Source: Nitrosomonas sp. | GTDB lineage: Bacteria > Pseudomonadota > Gammaproteobacteria > Burkholderiales > Nitrosomonadaceae | NCBI GenBank assembly: GCA_021774195.1 | Contig: JAJFJJ010000144.1 | Span: 1 to 32,040, forward strand | DNA length: 32,040 nt | Direction of reading: 5' to 3' | Shown: piece after piece, positions 26,816-32,040 of the stretch | Layout: each line of letters opens with the position of its first letter | Numbering within the stretch: the stretch's first letter is position 1 | Made by a program: the position numbers and the translations under genes | The notes under the pieces: generated by a model | What the model was told of the DNA's origin: nothing | The model's database searches: none | What the model saw: only the letters and a program-made list of their open reading frames with translations

Positions 26816-27054
26816 GAAGAGTGGATGATAAAAGTTTCACGTATGCGAGATGCGGCTCATTGATAGGCATTAGTCTAAGATTAATTAACGCTCAACTTGA
26901 GGCGATTTGAAACAATCAAACCAGATTGGTTGTGAGGATGTTATAATATAAATTAAATATATGATATAAAAGTTAAAATAAGTGTATTAATATCATCAGA
27001 AATGACGTTCTTAGTAGAAGATTCGAAAAGAAACTCATTCCTCCTCGCGGTTTT

Positions 27055-27636
27055 GTGACTCACTCAAAAACGCGTCAAACAGTCGACACCACCATAACAG
27101 GTAGACTTTCCCCCTATATGACAAATTTAGACAAGGCGTTGCTTTGGGCAACGCCATTAATAGCTATGCTTGTGGTAGCTAATCAGTTTTATCGCGTACA
27201 AACCTATGATTTATCGACCTGGCAAGGTGGTGGTTTTGGTATGTTTTCATCCGTAGATACCATTGACTCACGTTTTTTCAAAGTCTACTTGCATGTTGAT
27301 CATGAAACCATCCCGATACAACTCAAAGGTGCATTTAACAAACAGGTCACCATCTCACGCGCAGAACCCACCGAAGAAAACCTGAAAAAACTTGCACAGC
27401 AGATTTATCAGGCTAACTGGATTCATTCGGGAACATTTACTTTAGATCCTCAAAGCCAGGACAATTACCGCCCGGTTCTGGTCTTTATTCACAAAGCACA
27501 TATTAAGAATACCGAACAGCCAGTTAACATCGAAGGCATTGTATTAGAGTTGTGGAAGACACGATTCGACAGTAAAACCAACACCATTGAAACTTACAAA
27601 TATACCGAATATGCCTATCCAAACAACCTCTCCTGA
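27055..27636 (+). CDS. Membrane-anchored protein of unknown function, HTTM-cassette partner
   Basis: The 193-residue frame begins at a GTG. An ATG at 27118, giving MTNLDKALLWATPLIAMLVVANQFY, is equally plausible; neither has a good ribosome site. One membrane segment (about residues 28-46 of the long form) is followed by a soluble domain with TYDLSTWQGGGFGMFSSVDTIDSRFFKVY, in which aromatic and Gly residues look conserved. No enzyme motif is visible. It overlaps the next gene (start 27611) by 26 bases, and a DUF393 gene follows. The three probably form one transcription unit acting at the inner membrane. Confidence 0.7.
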   Translation: MTHSKTRQTVDTTITGRLSPYMTNLDKALLWATPLIAMLVVANQFYRVQTYDLSTWQGGGFGMFSSVDTIDSRFFKVYLHVDHETIPIQLKGAFNKQVTISRAEPTEENLKKLAQQIYQANWIHSGTFTLDPQSQDNYRPVLVFIHKAHIKNTEQPVNIEGIVLELWKTRFDSKTNTIETYKYTEYAYPNNLS

Positions 27637-28516
27637 GGCCATCAGTTTAAAAGCTTTTCTGCATCGTTTAACCACGATGCGGCCCTTGGATATCATACCG
27701 CTGTTAATTTTATTCATCTTGCTGTTTTACGGTTATAGCACCTGGTTTGCCAAGATGGCCACCATGTTTCTGGCCATAACCGCATTACTTTACCGTGAAT
27801 TATTACGTGATCCCCGCTATTGGCTTGTGTTTGCCTGTATCAGTGGTTTCTCCATACTTGATCACTGGCATCAGATTGACAACCACAAATTTCTACTGAG
27901 TTATGTCACCATTATGCTGTTTTGTGCATTCTCTGCCTCACCAGCCAATCAGTTGAAAATTATAGCGGGCAATGCACGTTTACTAATTATTTTGTTGATG
28001 GGTATGTCGGTCTTTTGGAAGCTCTATTCCAGCGATCCTTACCTGGATGGCTCATTTTTTGAATATACTTTCATCGTCGATGAACGCTTTAATGTGTTCC
28101 TCGGTGTTTTTGGCATTGACATGAAACAGCTGGCCAGTAACCACATAGCTATTTTTAACCTGAAACAAGCCTACCTTGGCCAGGACTTAAGTTCCATCCA
28201 GGTTTATTCTCCACCATTGTTGAAAACGTTGGCTTGGTTAACAGGCTGGTGGGTCGTCATTATCGAACTGATAATTGCTGTTTTTTTCATGTTTCGCACG
28301 CCATTGATGGATAAGCTGGGGCATTGGTCGTTGTTATTCTTCATTGTGACCACTTATGTACCCGCACCAGTCTATGGCTTTGGGTGGACGCTCAGTGTGC
28401 TGGGGTACGCCGTCAGTCAGACATACTGGAAAGATTATGGGCGTTGGTATCTATTATGTATACTGCTGTTAATCATTTATGAAATCCCATGGCGGATTTA
28501 CATACCCGGTTTTTAA
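27611..28516 (+). CDS. Polytopic membrane protein, HTTM-like
   Basis: About 301 residues with some eight hydrophobic segments (among them LDIIPLLILFILLFYGY, ARLLIILLMGMSVFWKLY, GWWVVIIELIIAVFFMF and WYLLCILLLIIYEIPW). The pattern recalls HTTM proteins, the membrane family related to vitamin-K-dependent gamma-carboxylase, but catalytic residues cannot be assigned by eye. The ATG at 27611 is preferred to a TTG at 27587. It overlaps the upstream gene by 26 bases, and the thiol-disulfide gene begins 21 bases downstream. HTTM and DUF393 genes are often neighbours, which supports the call. The biochemical function is unknown. Confidence 0.65.
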   Translation: MPIQTTSPEAISLKAFLHRLTTMRPLDIIPLLILFILLFYGYSTWFAKMATMFLAITALLYRELLRDPRYWLVFACISGFSILDHWHQIDNHKFLLSYVTIMLFCAFSASPANQLKIIAGNARLLIILLMGMSVFWKLYSSDPYLDGSFFEYTFIVDERFNVFLGVFGIDMKQLASNHIAIFNLKQAYLGQDLSSIQVYSPPLLKTLAWLTGWWVVIIELIIAVFFMFRTPLMDKLGHWSLLFFIVTTYVPAPVYGFGWTLSVLGYAVSQTYWKDYGRWYLLCILLLIIYEIPWRIYIPGF

Positions 28517-28537
28517 CCAAGCCGTCGACTGCTGTCT

Positions 28538-29002
28538 ATGACTGAACCGATTCCTGATAATTCACCGATCTTCCAGCATCCACTGGTACTGTTTGATGGT
28601 ATTTGTAACTTATGTGATCATACTGTTCGATTTATCATTAAACGGGACCATAATGAAGTATTTCGCTTTATCCCGCTGCAATCTCCGCTCGGCAAGGCGC
28701 TGTTAATCAAATTTGGTTTTCCGGAGGACTACCGCGATAGCTTTGTGCTGATAGATGACGCAATACCATATATTAAAAGCATTGCTTTTATTCGCATCAG
28801 TAAGAAACTACATCAGCCTTGGCCTTTGTTTTCTCTGGTTACAATAATCCCAAGCGGTCTACGTGATTTTATCTACAGCAGAATTGGACAAAATCGTTAC
28901 CGTTGGTTTGGTATGCATGATTATTGTGAAATTCAGCCCGGCGAAAAAAATGATCGTTTTTTAACTGAACTTTCTTCCAGAGGGTCGCAGGATTTGGTCT
29001 AG
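28538..29002 (+). CDS. DUF393 / DCC thiol-disulfide oxidoreductase family protein
   Basis: The 154-residue product begins, after a short lead, with the family hallmark LVLFDGICNLCDHTVRFII, containing the CxxC pair Cys23 and Cys26. Then come FRFIPLQSPLGKALL and the DSFVLIDD...YIKSIAFIRI strand-helix arrangement of the thioredoxin-like DCC fold. A C-terminal YRWFGMHDYCEI is also typical. No signal peptide is present, so it should be cytoplasmic or membrane-associated. It lies in one transcription unit with the HTTM-like gene, 21 bases upstream, which may be its redox partner. The start lacks a strong ribosome site. Confidence 0.85.
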   Translation: MTEPIPDNSPIFQHPLVLFDGICNLCDHTVRFIIKRDHNEVFRFIPLQSPLGKALLIKFGFPEDYRDSFVLIDDAIPYIKSIAFIRISKKLHQPWPLFSLVTIIPSGLRDFIYSRIGQNRYRWFGMHDYCEIQPGEKNDRFLTELSSRGSQDLV

Positions 29003-29017
29003 ATTCGAAACATGTTG

Positions 29018-29084
29018 AGGTCTTGTTAGCGTTGCTATAAATAACAGTTGAGAGTCATGCTGTGTAGGTTGCATTGCAAGACCT
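29018..29084. repeat. 67-bp repeat R1 with 8-bp terminal inverted repeats (REP/RAYT type)
   Basis: AGGTCTTG (29018-29025) and CAAGACCT (29077-29084) bracket a segment with GCGTTGCTATAAATAACAG and TTGCATTGCAAGACCTG. The same segments occur at 31257-31324 (R3), and the first part also at about 30534-30590 (R2). It resembles short non-autonomous repeats linked to REP-associated tyrosine transposases. Confidence 0.65.
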
Positions 29085-29214
29085 GATAACCACCTGCGTT
29101 ATCCTTCTTGATTCCCTAAGTAATGAGGGAGCATCACATGGTGAATTAAGTTTTGTGACACTTGATCTTCAGTTTTTGTTTCTGTAACCCATATCTGATA
29201 ATCTGTTATATTAT

Positions 29215-29446
29215 CCTAAAATCCTCAGTTGGATGGTGCTTAGAGTGCATTGTTATTTATTTTTGGCAAGGCGCTGTGAGGAATAATAACTAGTTCACAA
29301 CGAACTGCAACGCAGCAAAAGATAAAGAACAGTGTGCTATAAGCATCATAGCGTGGCTCACCTTTAGGTTGCGCAACATTTGACAAAATATTTGTTTTAT
29401 TTCATAAGATTGGCCAATGCTAAAGCGATCAACTGAGGATTTTAGG
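29215..29446. mobile_element. Miniature inverted-repeat element, copy C (232 bp)
   Basis: Ends are CCTAAAATCCTCAGTTG and CAACTGAGGATTTTAGG, perfect inverses of each other and a variant of the copy A ends. The flanks are ATTAT (29210-29214) and ATTTT (29447-29451), a 5-bp duplication with one change. The element is inverted relative to copy A and homologous over its full length. It ends 40 bases before the fbp start and carries the outward promoter at 29380-29408. Confidence 0.88.
29380..29408 (+). promoter_or_regulatory. Outward promoter inside element copy C, toward fbp
   Basis: TTGACA (29380-29385), a 17-base AT-rich spacer and CATAAG (29403-29408) match the arrangement in copy A base for base in both boxes. 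The expected start near 29415 is about 70 bases before the fbp ATG. No other promoter is obvious between the element and fbp. Confidence 0.6.
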
Positions 29447-29486
29447 ATTTTGCAGCCGCATGATAGATAGTTAAGGAGATGGGAAG

Positions 29487-30449
29487 ATGGCCGCCGTTAC
29501 ATTAAATAATATAGCTAAGCAGGGGAAACATGGTGCGGCAATGATGCCGATCATTCAAGGCGTAGGACGTGCGGCAATTGAAATTGCAGCTGTTTTACGT
29601 AGCGCAGTTTTTCGTGGCGCACTGGGGCAAGCTGGCGCTGAGAATGTGCAGGGCGAGCAGCAACAGATGCTGGATGTGCTTTCCGACGAAATTTTTTTGG
29701 ATGAAATGCGTTCGACGGGTTTTGTCTGTGCTGTCGGTTCAGAGGAACAGGAAGAACTGTTGGTGATCGATGAATATGTCCATTCTGATTATTTGGTGTT
29801 GGTTGACCCGCTAGATGGTTCGTCTAATCTCGATGTTGATGGTCCGGTAGGGACCATTTTTTCCATTGTAAAGCGTAAGACGGATAATTCAATTTGCCCT
29901 CATGTGTCAGATACACTGCAGTCGGGGCAGGAGGTGATTGCTGCAGGCTATGTACTTTATGGCCCGGCATTAATGATGGTATGTTCCGTTGGTGTCGGTG
30001 TAGATGGCTATACCTTTAATTCGTCTAATGCGCGCTTTGAACTTAGTCATCCTAATATACGTATTCCAGAGTCGGGAGGGTACTATTCGGTGAATGAGTC
30101 CAATGCCGATAAATGGACTGATAATATGGGCGCTAATCTTGAGCGCCTAAAAAAGGAGTCTGGGTTAGGTATGCGCTATGTTGGCGCGATGGTTGCTGAT
30201 ATGCATCGCACGCTTATTAAGGGCGGAATTTTTCTCTATCCAGCAGACGATAAAAACCCGACGGGTAAATTACGCTTGCTCTACGAAGCGATTCCAATGG
30301 GTTTTATTATGGAGCAGGCGGGTGGTAAGGCGATGAGTCGAGATGTTGCGGTATTGGATATAGAGCCGGAAAGTCTGCACCAACGTATTCCTGTATACCT
30401 TGGTTCAAAAACCAAGATCAACATTTTGCTTAGCAAGAATGCTAAGTGA
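29487..30449 (+). CDS. fbp: Fructose-1,6-bisphosphatase, class I
   Basis: This enzyme hydrolyses fructose 1,6-bisphosphate to fructose 6-phosphate in gluconeogenesis and the Calvin cycle. The 320-residue product has the metal-binding motif VDPLDGSSN (106-114), DEMRSTGFVCAVGSEEQEE (acidic metal ligands), the RYVGAMVADMHRTLIKGGIFLYP region with substrate-binding Arg and Tyr, and KLRLLYEAIPMGFIMEQAGG. Length is normal for class I. A clear ribosome site, AAGGAGATGG, precedes the ATG. It stands alone, downstream of element copy C, which seems to supply its promoter. With rpe and gph in the same window it would suit an autotroph, but it does not prove autotrophy. Confidence 0.96.
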   Translation: MAAVTLNNIAKQGKHGAAMMPIIQGVGRAAIEIAAVLRSAVFRGALGQAGAENVQGEQQQMLDVLSDEIFLDEMRSTGFVCAVGSEEQEELLVIDEYVHSDYLVLVDPLDGSSNLDVDGPVGTIFSIVKRKTDNSICPHVSDTLQSGQEVIAAGYVLYGPALMMVCSVGVGVDGYTFNSSNARFELSHPNIRIPESGGYYSVNESNADKWTDNMGANLERLKKESGLGMRYVGAMVADMHRTLIKGGIFLYPADDKNPTGKLRLLYEAIPMGFIMEQAGGKAMSRDVAVLDIEPESLHQRIPVYLGSKTKINILLSKNAK

Positions 30450-30506
30450 TAAGTGTTATGAATAGGCTAACGATTGTTCCTGTCGACTATTTGTCGATTT
30501 GCTATC

Positions 30507-30590
30507 ACACATAGGGGGGCGCACATAGGAGTCGTGTCTTGCGTTGCTACAAATAACTAGTTGAGAACGCAAAGAGGAAGTGCTATGTAT
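30507..30590 (+). repeat. RAYT-type repeat R2
   Basis: The segment with CACATAGG, GTCGTGTCTTGCGTTGCTAC, AAATAACTAGTTGAGA and ACGCAAAGAGGAA(G/C)TG closely matches 31217-31305 (R3) in the same orientation. The match stops after CTATGTAT, where R3 continues into a transposase-like frame. R2 and R3 flank the secreted-protein gene as direct repeats. Confidence 0.65.
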
Positions 30591-30675
30591 ATTTCCGGGC
30601 ACTACTGATACAACAATAATCGTTATTATTGGACAAAAAATGTCGCCTATATCACGTTATACAAGAGGATAAATT

Positions 30676-31179
30676 ATGAAAAATCGTACATATTTAATTA
30701 TTGCCGCATTTACTTTTGGCCTTATGGCATTTCCCTGTCAAGTGGTAGCGGCTGATTTAAGCGGTTGTGTTAAAGAGGAAATCAGTGACCTTAAGGCAGC
30801 TGGTTTCACATGGGATGAGATTAAGCTTCATTGTAGGCATGGATATGTCGGCAGTAAAAATAGATCAAGCGATTCAATACTTGGTGCTTGGACATGGAAT
30901 GCTGATTGTCCAAGTGGGAATTATAGCGATACATTTAAAATAAACGATTCAAATGGAGACAATTTTTCAGGAGCACTAAATCATAATAGCTTAAATAATA
31001 AAATAAGCGGAAGCATATCCGGGGAAAGAATAGAGTTTAATAGGTCGTATACTCATCAGGGCAAGACAAATCATCAAGTGTGGAGTGGAATCATAAATAT
31101 AAACGATGGCTCAATTAGTGACGGTTTGTTAGTAGAAGATAGTAGTGACACTGAATGCTCATGGTCTGCAAGCAAATAA
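30676..31179 (+). CDS. Secreted protein of unknown function
   Basis: The 167-residue product starts with a signal peptide (MKNRTYLIIAAFTFGLMAFPCQVVAA, cleavage after VVAA). The mature part has a short helical stretch (DLSGCVKEEISDLKAAGFTWDEIKLHC) and then a Ser/Asn/Gly-rich, probably all-beta domain with GAWTWNADCPSGNYSD and SGSISGERIEF. Four Cys remain after cleavage, enough for two disulfides. The ribosome site AGAGGATAAATT is good. I do not recognise a family. The gene is flanked by direct repeats of REP-transposase type (R2, R3), and its AT-rich, Asn/Ser-rich coding style differs from the neighbours. Both suggest recent acquisition. Confidence 0.7.
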   Translation: MKNRTYLIIAAFTFGLMAFPCQVVAADLSGCVKEEISDLKAAGFTWDEIKLHCRHGYVGSKNRSSDSILGAWTWNADCPSGNYSDTFKINDSNGDNFSGALNHNSLNNKISGSISGERIEFNRSYTHQGKTNHQVWSGIININDGSISDGLLVEDSSDTECSWSASK

Positions 31180-31216
31180 GTGTTTTATTCAAAAGGATCA
31201 CAAAAGGATCAATAGA

Positions 31217-31324
31217 AAGAAACACACAAAGGGGTCGAAACACACATAGGGGTCGCGTCTTGTGTTGCCACAATAACAGTTGAGAGCGCAAAGAGGAACT
31301 GCCATGTATGTTGCATTGCAAGAC
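31217..31324 (+). repeat. RAYT-type repeat R3 with terminal GTCTTG/CAAGAC
   Basis: It contains ACACAAAGGGGTCG and CACATAGGGGTCGCGTCTTG, then CACAATAACAGTTGAGAGCGCAAAGAGG and TTGCATTGCAAGACCTG. It matches R2 over its first 80 or so bases and R1 at both ends (31257-31324). GGGGTC stretches next to such repeats are typical of REP-associated transposase elements. Confidence 0.65.
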
Positions 31325-31492
31325 CTGGAACCTTTCTGCGATCTGCTGCCATTAAACGAAATCACAAAACAATTTGGGTTAAGTCACTATGGCAGTGTGT
31401 TAGGTACAGTCGCTAAATTTGATCGACAGATTAATGAAAATTCACATTTAGCTGGATTAATAAACAAAGCAGAAGATATAATTAGTAAATAG
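31303..31492 (+). pseudogene. REP-associated transposase remnant (C-terminal piece)
   Basis: The frame from ATG 31304-31306 (open from 31280) encodes about 62 residues. The part LPLNEITKQFGLSHYGSVLGTVAKFDRQ and the following INENSHLAGLINKAEDI resemble the C-terminal helical tail of Y1-type REP-associated tyrosine transposases. The catalytic HUH core and Tyr are missing. The first residues are encoded by repeat R3, so an internal deletion seems to have joined the element's left end to its C-terminal codons. It ends with TAG, then GATTTGACCCC, matching the GGGGTC motif of the left side in inverse. It is not expected to be active. Confidence 0.6.
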
Positions 31493-31496
31493 ATTT

Positions 31497-31524
31497 GACC
31501 CCTTCATCATGACCCCTTCATCAT
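31497..31524. repeat. 14-bp tandem duplication at the transposase-remnant end
   Basis: GACCCCTTCATCAT occurs twice back to back (31497-31510, 31511-31524). The second copy contains the stop codon of the minus-strand DUF2490-like gene. GACCCC is the inverse of the GGGGTC seen at 31231-31236. Confidence 0.75.
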
Positions 31525-32040
31525 CTAAAGAAATCGAAATTTGTGCTCCAAAGAACCTGTAACATAAGAAAATGTCTTAACTGGCCTTCGGTATTGTTCA
31601 CGGTTGTTATTAATAACGGGCCTATTTCAATATTTTCTGAATTTATGGTTTTGTAACCAATACCAGCATATAGCCAGTTCTCACTGTAGACGGCGTTACT
31701 ACGGCCCGAAGTGCTGAAAAAAAATTCATTATAGGTATTCAGGTAAAATTCCTTTGGTTCGAGCCTTTCTCCCTGTAATGGTAGGTTATAACCTACCATA
31801 TATCTGAACCGTGTCGCCATGGGCGCCGCTTGATTCTGGTTATTTATAATAAACCGCTGCTCAATACGCGCCCGTTGATAAAAATTTCCTGACAACACCG
31901 GCATACTGTAAACAGCCTGCTGGAAGACTCTGTGTTCATTCGAGAAATCATCACTGAAAGGATTGGCACGCTGGTAGGCATAAGAAAGAGTGAAATTTAA
32001 TTGCGGACTATATTTATAAATAATGCTGGGGCCCACATAA
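31521..32040 (-). CDS. DUF2490-like outer-membrane beta-barrel protein (5' end beyond window)
   Basis: The last 173 codons are visible; the frame is open to the right edge. Alternating aromatic and polar residues in strand-length runs, with motifs such as RARIEQRFI, FRYMVGYNLPL, YLNTYNEFFF and WLYAGIGYK, fit a DUF2490-type barrel. That is a family of outer-membrane proteins of unknown role. The end FDFFR is close to the terminal Phe signature of barrels. The Arg and stop fall within the tandem repeat at 31497-31524, so the original end may have been Phe. A start cannot be given. Confidence 0.65.
   Translation of the reverse strand, partial: YVGPSIIYKYSPQLNFTLSYAYQRANPFSDDFSNEHRVFQQAVYSMPVLSGNFYQRARIEQRFIINNQNQAAPMATRFRYMVGYNLPLQGERLEPKEFYLNTYNEFFFSTSGRSNAVYSENWLYAGIGYKTINSENIEIGPLLITTVNNTEGQLRHFLMLQVLWSTNFDFFR

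Larger units (their letters stand above)
26409..27054. other. Intergenic region between sucC and the membrane cassette
   Basis: About 650 AT-rich bases between divergent genes. It should contain the promoters of sucC (minus) and of the 27055 gene (plus). It holds a perfect 11-bp inverted repeat (26597-26629) and a 34-codon frame with a fair ribosome site (26711-26815). I see no larger gene and no tRNA or other recognised RNA. Confidence 0.45.

Noticed and set aside
30429..30446. CTTAGC/GCTAAG hairpin at the fbp stop codon as a terminator
   Set aside because: The stem lies within the last codons and is not followed by a T run.
1..32040. CRISPR arrays, tRNA or rRNA genes, defence or toxin-antitoxin systems
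   Set aside because: No regularly spaced repeats, no cloverleaf or rRNA segments, and no recognisable Cas, restriction or toxin genes were found on either strand.

Overview
The window looks like a chromosomal segment of a mesophilic Gram-negative proteobacterium. It is AT-leaning, has an outer membrane (Porin O/P, a DUF2490-type barrel, lipoproteins) and carries rpe-gph-trpE plus a class I fructose-1,6-bisphosphatase. The gene content and the heavy insertion-sequence load suggest a betaproteobacterium, possibly an ammonia oxidiser of the Nitrosomonas type. That taxonomic guess is inference, not something the sequence proves.

Layout, left to right. 1-1500: the right end of an IS3-family element sits inside the 3' end of a DDE transposase gene. 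1601-1688: a 35-bp direct repeat. 1954-2718: an EI24/CysZ-like membrane protein, convergent with a four-gene MacAB-type export operon on the minus strand (adaptor, ATPase, two FtsX-like permeases; 6929 to 2719). 7052-8707: a MutS-like ATPase with two membrane segments, sharing a bidirectional terminator with a convergent Porin O/P gene (10264 to 8789). 10602-14877, minus strand: a tight accA-tilS-rfbB-rfbD cluster. 14967-17304, plus strand: an exported methionine-sulfoxide repair pair (Tat-type MsrB, lipoprotein MsrA) followed by a RoxA-like cupin hydroxylase. 17305-19442: a gene-poor, repeat-rich zone with three tiny lipoprotein-type genes, one a decayed tandem duplicate. 19443-22454, plus strand: rpe, gph, trpE. 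22498-26408, minus strand: sucC, sucD, a small lipoprotein, dacB. 27055-29002, plus strand: an HTTM-like membrane protein cassette with a DUF393 thiol-disulfide protein. 29487-30449: fbp. 30676-31179: an unrecognised secreted protein between REP-transposase-type repeats. 31521-32040: a DUF2490-like outer-membrane protein running off the edge.

The most striking structure is a dispersed family of miniature inverted-repeat elements. Three copies (10367-10600, 18135-18470, 29215-29446) have terminal repeats of the form CCTAGAATCCTCAGTTG and 5-bp target duplications (TTCAA, ATCAT, ATTAT/ATTTT). The two canonical copies carry a conserved outward promoter (TTGACA-17 bp-CATAAG). In both cases it points into the next gene, the porin and fbp respectively, so the element may act as a mobile promoter. 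A second repeat family, related to REP-associated tyrosine transposases, occupies 29018-29084, 30507-30590 and 31217-31524.
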